Source of the DNA: Bacillota bacterium
GTDB lineage: Bacteria > Sysuimicrobiota > Sysuimicrobiia > Sysuimicrobiales > Segetimicrobiaceae
Direction: 5' to 3'
Assembly: GCA_021324975.1 (NCBI GenBank)
Contig: JAJPIA010000017.1
Coordinates: 1 to 43,114, forward strand
Length of the DNA: 43,114 nt
A model generated the notes under the pieces. That model was given only the letters and a program-made list of their open reading frames with translations, was not told where the DNA came from and did not search any database. The position numbers and the translations under genes were made by a program. This document shows positions 32,115-40,257 of the stretch, one piece after another; position 1 is the first letter of the stretch; every line of letters begins with the position of its first letter.

Positions 32115-33527
32115 TTGGACACCGCGTACGACGTCATCGTGGTCGGTGGCGGTCATGCCGCCTTGAGCGCGGCGATCACTGCGCGACAGGCGGGGCAGCA
32201 CGTGATCGTGCTGGAACGTGCCCCGCGCCATCTGCGCGGAGGGAACAGCCGCCACACGCGCAACGTCCGCTGCGCCCACGGTCCCGGCGACGCCTACATG
32301 ACCGGGGAATACCGGCCGGATGAGTATCTCGAGGATCTTCGTCAGGTGGGCGGCGGCCGTGTGAACGGCGAGCTGGCGCGCTTTGTCGTTCGCGAGTCTG
32401 AGACGCTGCCCGCATGGATGACCGAGCAGGGCGTGGCCTGGCAGCCCGCGCTGCGCGGTACCTTGTCGCTCGGGCGCACTAACCGGTTCTTTCTCGGCGG
32501 CGGGAAGGCCCTCATCAACGCCTACTACGAAACCTGCCGGCGCCTCGGAGTCGACGTGCGGTACGAGGCAAGCGTGGAGCAGATCCTCGTGAGCGGGGAC
32601 CGCACCGACGGGGTCGTGGTGCAGTGCGGCGAGAGCCGGGCGGTGCTGCGCGCCCGAGCCGTCGTCATCGCATCGGGCGGCTTCGAAGCCAACTTGGAGT
32701 GGCTGGGGCGGTACTGGGGGGACGCGGCGACGAACTTCGCCGTCAGGGGGACCCCTTATAACGACGGGCGCGTGCTCGCCGCCTTGCTCGAGCTCGGGGC
32801 AATGCGGGTGGGAGACCCCAAGGGGTTTCACGCGATCGCCGTCGACGCGCGTGCGCCGAAGTACGATGGGGGCATCGCGACGCGGCTGGACTCTATTCCG
32901 TTCGGTATCGTGGTGAACCGGTCCGGCGAGCGGTTTGCCGACGAGGGGGAGGACCTCTGGCCGAAGCGCTACGCGACGTGGGGCGCACGCGTCGCCGCAC
33001 AGCCTGGGCAGGTCGCGTTCAGCATCGTGGATGCCAACGGGATCGGCGGCTTCCTCCCGCCGCTCTTCCCGCCGGTTCAAGCCGGGACGATTGAGGCCCT
33101 GGCCGAACTCCTCCACGTCCCCGCGGCCGCGCTGGCCGCCACCGTGGAGGCCTACAACGGGGCGTCCGCGGGCAACACGGTCGTTCGCCGCGAGGTGCTC
33201 GACGGTGTCGCGACGCGCGACCTGCAGCCGCCGAAATCCAACTGGGCGCGGCCGGTCGACCGGCCGCCGTTCTACGCTTTTCCGTTGCGGCCGGGCATCA
33301 CGTTTACGTACATGGGGGTGGGCGTGGACGAGCGTGCCCGGATCGTGGACCGGCGCGGGCGCCCGTTCGCGAACCTGTTCGCGGCGGGCGAGATCATGTC
33401 GGGCAATATCCTGGAGTCGGGCTACCTGGGAGGGTTCGGCATGACCCTCGGGGGCGTGTTCGGGCGACTGGCGGGCAGCGAAGCGGCGGCGCAGGCCGGC
33501 CGCCAACCATACGCCCGCGCATTTTAG
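32115..33527 (+). CDS. FAD-dependent dehydrogenase, TcuA-like
   Basis: This 470-residue flavoprotein belongs to the FAD_binding_2 (fumarate reductase/succinate dehydrogenase flavoprotein) family. The FAD-binding GGGHAALSAA is near residue 11. The RGGNSRHTRNVRCAHG block near 60 is characteristic of FAD-dependent tricarballylate dehydrogenase (TcuA) and relatives, and the GEIMSGNILESGYLGGFGMT block closes the FAD fold. TcuA oxidises tricarballylate to cis-aconitate; the actual substrate here is unproven because tcuB and tcuC are not adjacent. The frame extends to 31998, but the conserved N-terminus begins at TTG 32115. The molybdopterin subunit follows after only 7 bases. Confidence 0.85.
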   Translation: MDTAYDVIVVGGGHAALSAAITARQAGQHVIVLERAPRHLRGGNSRHTRNVRCAHGPGDAYMTGEYRPDEYLEDLRQVGGGRVNGELARFVVRESETLPAWMTEQGVAWQPALRGTLSLGRTNRFFLGGGKALINAYYETCRRLGVDVRYEASVEQILVSGDRTDGVVVQCGESRAVLRARAVVIASGGFEANLEWLGRYWGDAATNFAVRGTPYNDGRVLAALLELGAMRVGDPKGFHAIAVDARAPKYDGGIATRLDSIPFGIVVNRSGERFADEGEDLWPKRYATWGARVAAQPGQVAFSIVDANGIGGFLPPLFPPVQAGTIEALAELLHVPAAALAATVEAYNGASAGNTVVRREVLDGVATRDLQPPKSNWARPVDRPPFYAFPLRPGITFTYMGVGVDERARIVDRRGRPFANLFAAGEIMSGNILESGYLGGFGMTLGGVFGRLAGSEAAAQAGRQPYARAF

Positions 33528-33534
33528 TTGAAGC

Positions 33535-35847
33535 ATGATGGTCGGGTCACCGATGCCGTATATCGGCTCTCCCCTGCGGCGGCGTGAGGACCGGCGCCTC
33601 CTCCTCGGCGCCGGGACCTTTGTCGACGATCTCAGACTTCCCGGCATGTTGCACATGGCGGTCGTTCGGTCGCCGCACGCGCACGCGCGCATTCGGACGA
33701 TCGATTCAAGGGACGCTGCCATGACGCCCGGGGTCGTGACCGTGGTCACCGGGCGCGAGCTGCCGTCGCCGATCCCGCGGCTGCCGGCGGCGGCGATGTT
33801 CCCCGGTGTGCAGGCGGCGCTGCATCCACTCCTGGCCGACGAGACGGTGCGGTACGCCGGCGAGCCCGTGGCGGCCGTCCTTGCCGCGGATCGTTACACG
33901 GCCCGGGACGCGGCCGAGCGCGTGCGCGTCGAGTACGAGACGCTCCCGCCGGTCGTCGACTTGGCCCGGGCGCTCGACCCCGCCGCGTCTGTGATCCACG
34001 CGGCGGCCGGCTCGAACACGATCTTTACGGTCGAGACGAGCGGGGGAGATCCGGAGGCCGCGTTCAGGCGCGCCGACGTGGTTGTTGCCCTGGAGTTGCG
34101 GCAGCCTCGGCTGGCGCCCGCACCGCTCGAGTGCCGGGGGATCCTGGCTTCTTACGACGCCGCCCGGGATCGTTTGGAGGTCTGGCTGTCGACGCAAATC
34201 CCGCACGAGGCGCGTCAGAAGATCGCGGAATTTCTCGGCGTGGCCGCGGACCGCGTCCGGGTCGTCGCCCCCGATGTCGGCGGCGGCTTTGGCGCCAAGG
34301 GCGCCGTCTACCCCGACGAGATGCTGGTCGCGTATCTCGCATGGCGGCTGCGGCGGCCGGTGAAGTGGGTCGAGGATCGCCTCGAGAACTTTCGGGCGAT
34401 GATGCACGGGCGCGGCCAGCAGGCGTCGCTTCGCGCGGCGGTCGCGCGCGACGGCACGGTGCTGGCAGTGGACGGCGACATTCTCGCGGACCTGGGCGGG
34501 TACTGCCTGTCCGATACGGCCGGGATCCCGGCGCTCACGCTGCGCGTCGCGTTGGGCGCGTACCGCGTTCAGCACGTGCGGCTGCGGCTTCGGGGCGTGG
34601 CCACGACGCAGACGCCGACGGGGCCGTATCGCGGCGCGGGTCGGCCGGAGGGCGCGTACTACATCGAGCGTCTCATGGATGCCGTCGCGGCGCGCCTCGG
34701 CGTCGATCCCGTGGAGCTCCGCCGCCGGAACTTCCTCGAGGTCTTTCCACACCGGAGTCCGACCGGGCTAGTCTACGACTCCGGCAACTACGGTCCCGCG
34801 CTCGACCGCGCCTTGGAGCGCGTCGGGTACGCGTGGTGGCGGGATGAACAGGCCCGACGGCGCCGGTCGGGTGAGCCGCCGATTGGCATCGGGATCTCCA
34901 CGTGGATCGAGATCGCGGGCGGCGGCGATCTCTGGGAGGATGCCACGGTCACGCTCGAGCCGTCCGGGGCCGTGACGGTGCTGACCGGTACGTCGCCGCA
35001 CGGGCAGGGACACGAGACGGCGTTTAGCCAGGTGGCGGCGGATGCCCTCGGCGTCGACCCCGAGCAGGTCACCGTGCTGCATGGGGACACCGACGTGGTC
35101 CCCGCGGGCATCGGCACGTTTGCGAGCCGGTCGCTCGCCATCGGCGGGTCCGCGGTGGCGGAGGCCGCCGAAGCCGTACGTCGGGACGTCATCGCCGTGG
35201 CGTCCCGGCTGCTCGAGGCCGCGCCCGACGATCTCGCGATCGACCACGGCCGCGTGGCCGTTCGCGGCGCGCCGGGGCGCGCGCTGACGCTCGGGCAGGT
35301 GGCGCGGGCTGCGCACCCTGACGACGCCCGGGGGATCTCCGCGGCCGTTCGCTTCGAGGCTACGGGCACCATGGTCCCGTCCGGCGCGCACGTCGCCGTC
35401 GTCGAGATCGATCCGGACACCGGCGTGATGACGATCCTCAAATACGTCGCCGTCGACGATTGCGGGCGGGTCGTGAACCCGCTCCTCGTTGAGGGACAGG
35501 TCCACGGAAGCCTCGCGCAGGGCATCGGGCAGGCGGTGCTGGAGTGCGTCGCCTGCGACGCGACGGGCCAGCCGCTGGTCAGCTCGCTGCTCGACTACGC
35601 GATGCCGACTGCCTCGCAGATCCCCCGGGTGGAGACGGACCGGCTGGAGACGCGGTCCCCGGTCAATCCGCTCGGCAGCAAAGGCATCGGAGAATCGGGT
35701 ACCACGGGCGCGCCGCCCGCGATCGTAAACGCGGTCCTGGATGCGCTCCGCCCCTCGGGGGACGCGGTCTTGGACATGCCCGTCACACCGGAAGTGCTGT
35801 GGCGAGTCCTCCGCCGGCGGGGCACGCCCGCGCCGCCCCCACCGTAG
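33535..35847 (+). CDS. Molybdopterin-binding large subunit, xanthine dehydrogenase family
   Basis: The 770-residue protein is a complete catalytic large subunit of the molybdenum hydroxylase family (xanthine dehydrogenase, aldehyde and CO dehydrogenases). The opening IGSPLRRREDRRLLLGAG, the VGGGFGAKG loop, GPYRGAGRPEGAYYIER and the KGIGESGTTGAPPA loop with catalytic Glu720 are present. The AYRCSFR loop diagnostic of form I CO dehydrogenase is absent, so it is a form II/other hydroxylase. The FAD (medium) and [2Fe-2S] (small) subunits are not beside it. Translation may start at ATG 33535 or 33553. It is co-oriented with the TcuA-like flavoprotein, which might serve as electron partner (speculative). 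Confidence 0.92.
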   Translation: MMVGSPMPYIGSPLRRREDRRLLLGAGTFVDDLRLPGMLHMAVVRSPHAHARIRTIDSRDAAMTPGVVTVVTGRELPSPIPRLPAAAMFPGVQAALHPLLADETVRYAGEPVAAVLAADRYTARDAAERVRVEYETLPPVVDLARALDPAASVIHAAAGSNTIFTVETSGGDPEAAFRRADVVVALELRQPRLAPAPLECRGILASYDAARDRLEVWLSTQIPHEARQKIAEFLGVAADRVRVVAPDVGGGFGAKGAVYPDEMLVAYLAWRLRRPVKWVEDRLENFRAMMHGRGQQASLRAAVARDGTVLAVDGDILADLGGYCLSDTAGIPALTLRVALGAYRVQHVRLRLRGVATTQTPTGPYRGAGRPEGAYYIERLMDAVAARLGVDPVELRRRNFLEVFPHRSPTGLVYDSGNYGPALDRALERVGYAWWRDEQARRRRSGEPPIGIGISTWIEIAGGGDLWEDATVTLEPSGAVTVLTGTSPHGQGHETAFSQVAADALGVDPEQVTVLHGDTDVVPAGIGTFASRSLAIGGSAVAEAAEAVRRDVIAVASRLLEAAPDDLAIDHGRVAVRGAPGRALTLGQVARAAHPDDARGISAAVRFEATGTMVPSGAHVAVVEIDPDTGVMTILKYVAVDDCGRVVNPLLVEGQVHGSLAQGIGQAVLECVACDATGQPLVSSLLDYAMPTASQIPRVETDRLETRSPVNPLGSKGIGESGTTGAPPAIVNAVLDALRPSGDAVLDMPVTPEVLWRVLRRRGTPAPPPP

Positions 35848-35879
35848 CGCGATTCGGCGGTCGCCGACCCATCATTCGG

Positions 35880-36632
35880 TCACAGCGGCGCGTGGCAGCG
35901 CCCGCATATCGCCTCCCCCCGGGGGCGCCCCGCGCGGATCCGGTTCTTTTGGCCGCACGCCCGGCAGGCCAGGATGAGATCGCTATCCGGCTCGCCGGGT
36001 GCGGCCGCCGCGTCGGCGCGCGGGTCTGGGCGATAGCGGTAGCTGTTGAGCGCCGCCGCCGTCGTCGTGCTGACGTCCTGGAACAGCCCGGCGCACCACA
36101 GCGCTTCCATCGGTCCCGGCCGGTCCCCGTGGCCGAGCACGCGCCGGGCGATCGCATTCCCGAGGTCAACGCCGAGGGGGCCGGAGTCCGGTGCGGCATT
36201 CCGGAGGAACGGCTCGTACTCGGCGCCCCGCTCGCGCACGAGATCCGCGAACGACCGGTACTGACGCCAGTCGACCGTTCGCTTGAACGCCGTGTAGCGG
36301 GGGCCGTCAAGCGCGGTTGGGAGGCGCTGTGCGAGCCCCTCCCGGCCCTCGGTCCACAGGCAGAACGAGAAGACGGAGGAGGCGTCCATGACCGCGCGGC
36401 GCTGGCTGTCGGCCAACGCGGTCACCAGCGGATGGCGCCACGCGTTGTGCGCGACCGCAAAGACGGTAAACGCAAACAGCTCGAGCCGCAGCACGTTGAG
36501 ACCCAGCCGCTGCGCCGCCTCCAGTTTGGTATCGTAGTTCCGGCCCGTGAGCGCCGCGAACGATAGCGCCAATTCCAACGGCCGCAGGTGCTGCACGGCT
36601 CCTTTGCGCCCTCGGCCGAAAAACTGTTCCAT
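35880..36632 (-). CDS. Hypothetical protein with C-terminal zinc ribbon
   Basis: The 250-residue protein is mainly helical and unrecognised up to about residue 215 (e.g. LELALSFAALTGRNYDTKLE, RRAVMDASSVFSFCLW). It ends in a CRACGQKNRI ... CGRCHAPL zinc ribbon of the kind found at the start of thioredoxin 2 and in other redox or nucleic-acid proteins. The ATG at 36632 follows GGAGG at a good distance; the longer frame to 36836 is not needed. It converges on the molybdenum subunit with 32 bases between stops and is divergent from the TlpA-like gene. Confidence 0.7.
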   Translation of the reverse strand: MEQFFGRGRKGAVQHLRPLELALSFAALTGRNYDTKLEAAQRLGLNVLRLELFAFTVFAVAHNAWRHPLVTALADSQRRAVMDASSVFSFCLWTEGREGLAQRLPTALDGPRYTAFKRTVDWRQYRSFADLVRERGAEYEPFLRNAAPDSGPLGVDLGNAIARRVLGHGDRPGPMEALWCAGLFQDVSTTTAAALNSYRYRPDPRADAAAAPGEPDSDLILACRACGQKNRIRAGRPRGEAICGRCHAPL

Positions 36633-36844
36633 TTCCGCCTCCGCCCGCGCTGCTCCTACACAAGTTGGCCGCGTGCGGCGACACTCCTTGCGCATCGCCG
36701 CCTTTGCGGCATGGCCGGAGCGGCCCCACACACGGCACCCGGTCCGTGGCGCGCCGCGCCGCATCCACACATCCGTGTTACAGTCTGTGGTGTACCATGA
36801 TGGTGACGGGTATACTGTCGGTACAGTCGGAGGCAATCACGCGC

Positions 36845-37348
36845 GTGAAACGACCGCCAGTCGTCATCGCTCGGGTACTGGCCATGGCCATCGCGGCCGC
36901 GGCAACCGTGTCCGTGCCGCCCGTGCAGGCGGCGCGGCGGCCCGCGCCCCCGTTTACCTTGACGCTGCTCGACGGCAAGACCCTCAGGCTCGCCGACCTC
37001 AAGGGGTCCTCCGTGATTCTGTTGTTTTGGGCGCCGTGGTGTCCGACCTGCAACGCGGAGGCGGCGTCCTGGGAGCGCGAGTACCGCGAGTGGCAGGGCA
37101 AAGGCGTCTCCCTCGTCGGAATCGGCCTGCTCGACAACCGCGCCGCGGTGGAACGCTTCATGCGGCAGTACCACCTGACGTTCCCGACGGGCTACGATGC
37201 GGACGGTAGCATCGCGAAGGCGTACGGATTCACGGTGCAGCCGTTCTGGGCCTGGATCGCACCGGACGGCACGCTGCTCCGGGCCGCATATGGACCGGCG
37301 GACGGAGAGGAGCTCGACGCCGCGTTCCATACTCTCTCCGGACGATGA
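36845..37348 (+). CDS. TlpA-family thiol-disulfide oxidoreductase
   Basis: This is a 167-residue exported thioredoxin-fold protein. A basic start and hydrophobic core (about 8-24) precede the domain; the active site is Cys66-Pro-Thr-Cys69 in APWCPTCN, with the cis-Pro loop region near VQPFWAWI. It is of the TlpA/ResA redoxin type that keeps extracytoplasmic cysteines reduced, for example during cytochrome c assembly. GTG 36845 has GGAGG at 11 bases; earlier ATG codons at 36797 or upstream would lengthen the signal region. The CcdA gene follows after 31 bases. The pair forms a standard electron route from cytoplasmic thioredoxin through the membrane to periplasmic substrates. Confidence 0.88.
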   Translation: MKRPPVVIARVLAMAIAAAATVSVPPVQAARRPAPPFTLTLLDGKTLRLADLKGSSVILLFWAPWCPTCNAEAASWEREYREWQGKGVSLVGIGLLDNRAAVERFMRQYHLTFPTGYDADGSIAKAYGFTVQPFWAWIAPDGTLLRAAYGPADGEELDAAFHTLSGR

Positions 37349-37379
37349 AGCACCGCGCGCTGACCCCTCAGATCTCGGG

Positions 37380-38102
37380 ATGCCGCCGCTGAACCTGCCC
37401 GTGGCGTTTGCCGCCGGTGTGCTCGGTTTCTTTTCCCCCTGCATCCTGCCGTTGATCCCGGGGTACCTGTCCTTCGTCGCGGGTGTGTCGCTCGCCGACT
37501 TGGAGGGGAGCGGCGGGACCCGGCTCCGCATCCTTGGCGCGACGGCCGTGTTCGTGCTGGGATTCTCCGTGATCTTTACCGCGCTCGGAGCGTCGGCGTC
37601 CCTTGCCGGCGGATTTGTCTTGGCGAACCGGGAGCTCCTCAGCCGCGCCGGCGGAGCGATCGTGATCCTCTTCGGGCTCGTCGTGCTGGGCGTCGTGTCC
37701 GCGCCCGGCCTCGCGCGGGAGCACCGGATACTCATGACACGGCGCCCCACCGGATGGCTCGGGATCCTGCTGGTCGGGATGGCGTTCGGCTTTGCTTGGA
37801 CGCCGTGCGTGGGACCGATCCTCGGCGCAATCCTCACGCTGGCGGCGACCACGGCGCGCGCGGACCGCGGCGCCGTGCTGTTGTTCACGTACTCGCTCGG
37901 CCTCGGCCTCCCGTTTCTCGCCGCCGCGGCCGGTCTGTCCGGTGTGTCGCGCGCGTTTAGCGCCGCCCGGCGGTACGCGCGGCCCATCGAGGTTGCGGGC
38001 GGCCTCCTGCTCGTCGTGATGGGAACCGCGCTGCTCTTCGATTGGGTGTACCGGCTCAACAGCTGGATCCTTCAGATCGTGCCGCTGCGGCCCATCTTGT
38101 AG
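37380..38102 (+). CDS. ccdA: Cytochrome c biogenesis protein CcdA-like (DsbD membrane domain)
   Basis: This 240-residue protein has six helices. The two redox cysteines are Cys21 in GFFSPCILPLIPGYLSF and Cys143 in FAWTPCVGPILGA, the CcdA/DsbD-core signature. It carries reducing equivalents from cytoplasmic thioredoxin across the membrane to a partner such as the TlpA-like protein directly upstream. ATG 37380 lacks an obvious Shine-Dalgarno, so the true start may be a few codons upstream or depend on translation of the preceding gene. A rho-independent terminator begins 12 bases after its stop, so the two-gene unit ends here. Confidence 0.92.
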   Translation: MPPLNLPVAFAAGVLGFFSPCILPLIPGYLSFVAGVSLADLEGSGGTRLRILGATAVFVLGFSVIFTALGASASLAGGFVLANRELLSRAGGAIVILFGLVVLGVVSAPGLAREHRILMTRRPTGWLGILLVGMAFGFAWTPCVGPILGAILTLAATTARADRGAVLLFTYSLGLGLPFLAAAAGLSGVSRAFSAARRYARPIEVAGGLLLVVMGTALLFDWVYRLNSWILQIVPLRPIL

Positions 38103-38113
38103 GAGGCGCGGCC

Positions 38114-38133
38114 CGGCCGGGTCCGGCCGTTTT
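38114..38133 (+). terminator. Rho-independent terminator after ccdA
   Basis: CGGCCG (38114-38119) and CGGCCG (38124-38129) pair around a GGTC loop and are followed by TTTT. It ends the TlpA-CcdA unit and isolates the cold-shock gene promoter. Confidence 0.7.
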
Positions 38134-38137
38134 GTGC

Positions 38138-38166
38138 TTTACTTCGGGGACGTTCTATGTCATACT
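38138..38166 (+). promoter_or_regulatory. Promoter of the cold-shock gene
   Basis: TTTACT (38138-38143) and CATACT (38161-38166) are separated by 17 bases; each matches four of six consensus positions. The start point would be near 38173, giving a leader of about 55 bases before the ATG. Confidence 0.5.
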
Positions 38167-38227
38167 AATGCGGCATCAGCAGGCTGCAAAGTCGGTTGGT
38201 AGCACTGAGCACAGAAGGTGAGAAGGT

Positions 38228-38434
38228 ATGGCAGTAGGTACGGTGAAGTGGTTTAGCTCCGAGAAGGGTTACGGCTTTATCACCCCCGACAGTGGCGGCA
38301 AGGATTTGTTCGTGCACTTCAGCGCAATCCAGGCTGACGGCTACAAGTCGTTGAACGAGGGCGACAAGGTCGAGTACGAGGAATCAGAGGGTCGCAAGGG
38401 GCCGCAGGCAGCGAACGTGCGCCTCATGCGCTAA
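38228..38434 (+). CDS. Cold-shock protein, CspA family
   Basis: This 68-residue protein is a single OB-fold nucleic-acid chaperone. RNP1-like KGYGFITPD (residues 13-21) and RNP2-like DLFVHFSAI (26-34) are intact. It binds single-stranded RNA or DNA and helps keep mRNA unstructured, in the cold or constitutively. A repeated AGAAGGTGAGAAGGT sequence before the ATG gives one or two Shine-Dalgarno sites. It has its own promoter and terminator, so it is monocistronic. Its less GC-rich codon choice contrasts with its neighbours, as expected for a highly expressed gene. Confidence 0.97.
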   Translation: MAVGTVKWFSSEKGYGFITPDSGGKDLFVHFSAIQADGYKSLNEGDKVEYEESEGRKGPQAANVRLMR

Positions 38435-38462
38435 ACCGCGACATTTCGGAGACGGGTTATGC

Positions 38463-38490
38463 CGGGGACGGCCGCAAGGCCGTCCCCGTT
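38463..38490 (+). terminator. Rho-independent terminator after the cold-shock gene
   Basis: An 11-pair perfect stem (38463-38473 with 38478-38488) with a GCAA tetraloop is followed by TTGTGTT. The stem begins 28 bases after the cold-shock stop codon. Confidence 0.8.
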
Positions 38491-38612
38491 GTGTTGGACG
38501 GCGCGGCGCGAGCGGCAGGAGTTCTGCGGAGGCGGCCCAAAGAGTGGGCAACGGATCCGCATGTGCGGTTTCCCTCGTAACTTCCTGGATCGTCCTCGGC
38601 GGAGGTGATGCC

Positions 38613-40247
38613 ATGCCGCATGAGACGTACGCGACTCGCTTTGGACTGCGTCCGATCGCGTACGGGCGGCGCGGCATGGTCGCGACCGCGAACCCGCTTG
38701 CCACGCTGGCAGGCGTACGGATGCTTGCGGAGGGGGGCAACGCCGCCGACGCCGCGGTCGCCGCCGCCGCGGCGATCGGCGTGGTCGAACCGTATATGTC
38801 GGGGCTGACCGGCTGCGGCACGCTGGTGCTGACGCCGCCCCGTGAGGTGCCGCGCGTGCTCGTGTTCCTGGGCCGCGCCCCTGGGGCGGCGACCCTCGAG
38901 CGGCTCGGGAGCGCGCCCCCGGACACCGGGCCGCTCGCGCCCGCGGTGCCCGGCAACCTTGCCGGGTGGGCGCGCCTGCTCGCGGACCACGGCACAATGC
39001 CGCTGGCCCGGGTGCTGGAGCCGGCGATCGAATACGCCGAGCACGGTGTCCCGTTCACACCGTTCGACCACATGGAGTTCGAGGAGTTGGCGGGGCGGCT
39101 CGCGCCGGAGGGTGCCGCCGCGTATCTCCACGATGGGCGCATCCCGGCGGTCGGCGCGCTCCTGCGCCAACCGGATCTCGCGGCCACGCTGCGCGCGATC
39201 GGGACCGAGGGCCCCGGCTATCTATACGATGGTCCACTCGGCGCGCGCATCGCGGCGCATCTCGGTGACCACGGCGGCCTCATGACCCGAGAGGACCTCC
39301 GCGCGTACCCTGGGCGGTTGCGCTGGGAGGCGGCGCTCGAGGCGACCTACCGCGGCATCACCGTGTACGCGCCCCCGCCGCCGACGAGCGCGGTGCAGGT
39401 GCTGGAGACGCTCAGCGTGCTCGACCGTTTCGAGCTCGGTGCGACCACGCACCTCGGGCCGGAGCACATCGGCCTCGTCGCGGAGGCCGCGCGCTTGGCG
39501 CGGGTCGATACCGACCGCTACGTGGGCGACCCCGACCACGTGCCCCTCGCCGTGGAGCGCGTGCTGGCCGGCGGTCACATCGACGACCTCAGCGCGGAGG
39601 TCCGGCGGCGGCTCGCGGCCGCGGCCTCCGGCGCCGGTCGTGTGGCGGCCGGCGGCGGATGGCCGGGCGCATCGACGACGCATTTGGCCGCCGCGGACGC
39701 GACGGGGCTCGCGGTCAACATCACCCACAGCTTAGGGAGCGGATTCGGCAGCGGCGTGGTCGTGCCCGGCACGGGGGTCTGCCTCAACAACGCGCAGCGC
39801 TGGTTTGCCACGACGCCGGGCCACCCGAACGCGATCGCGCCCGGGAAGCGGCATGAGTGGCCGATCGCGCCGGTGCACCTGTTCCGCGAGGGGCGGTTGT
39901 GGGGCACCGTGGGCACGCCGGGGTCCTACGGCATCCTCGTCACGACCGTCCAGGTGCTCGTCAACCTCATCGACTTCGGGCTCAATCTCCAGGACGCGAT
40001 CGCGGCCCCGCGGTTTCGGTGGGCGGACGACGTCGGCGACACGTTGCCGGCCGAACGGCTGCGCATGGAGGCGCGCATCCCCGACGCGACCCGGAACGCG
40101 ATGGCCGCGCGGGGCTATACGGTGGAAATGCTCGGCGCGTGGTCGATGCGCGTCGGGGGCGTCCAGGGCATCGTCGTCGATCCGGCAACGGGATGGCTCG
40201 CGGGCGCGGCGGATCCGCGCCGCAACGGCTACGCCATCGGCTGGTAG
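38613..40247 (+). CDS. Gamma-glutamyltransferase-family protein
   Basis: This 544-residue member of the Ntn-hydrolase GGT family is made as one chain and cleaved before the nucleophilic Thr355 (ASTTHLAAAD). The AEGGNAADAAVAAA block near 39-52 is typical. The usual glycine-rich GGGGFML loop is replaced by GLTGCGTLVL, and the D-x-R-E-x-AP block reads LGRAPGAA, with Arg88 as likely carboxylate ligand; GTPGS replaces GTPGG. It is therefore a diverged homologue whose substrate may not be glutathione. The ATG has a strong GGAGGTGAT site, and no signal peptide is visible. The next gene starts 10 bases downstream. Confidence 0.9.
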   Translation: MPHETYATRFGLRPIAYGRRGMVATANPLATLAGVRMLAEGGNAADAAVAAAAAIGVVEPYMSGLTGCGTLVLTPPREVPRVLVFLGRAPGAATLERLGSAPPDTGPLAPAVPGNLAGWARLLADHGTMPLARVLEPAIEYAEHGVPFTPFDHMEFEELAGRLAPEGAAAYLHDGRIPAVGALLRQPDLAATLRAIGTEGPGYLYDGPLGARIAAHLGDHGGLMTREDLRAYPGRLRWEAALEATYRGITVYAPPPPTSAVQVLETLSVLDRFELGATTHLGPEHIGLVAEAARLARVDTDRYVGDPDHVPLAVERVLAGGHIDDLSAEVRRRLAAAASGAGRVAAGGGWPGASTTHLAAADATGLAVNITHSLGSGFGSGVVVPGTGVCLNNAQRWFATTPGHPNAIAPGKRHEWPIAPVHLFREGRLWGTVGTPGSYGILVTTVQVLVNLIDFGLNLQDAIAAPRFRWADDVGDTLPAERLRMEARIPDATRNAMAARGYTVEMLGAWSMRVGGVQGIVVDPATGWLAGAADPRRNGYAIGW

Positions 40248-40257
40248 GAGGAGATCG

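Noticed and set aside
31977-33749. 590-codon minus-strand frame opposite the TcuA-like gene
   Set aside because: Antisense to a well-supported flavoprotein; Arg/His-rich composition; no recognisable domain.
33535-35847. Aerobic CO dehydrogenase large subunit (CoxL form I)
   Set aside because: The AYRCSFR active-site loop is missing; the corresponding loop reads GPYRGAGR, as in other molybdenum hydroxylases.
36656-38059. 467-codon minus-strand frame opposite TlpA and CcdA
   Set aside because: Antisense to two confident genes with catalytic cysteines; low-complexity translation.
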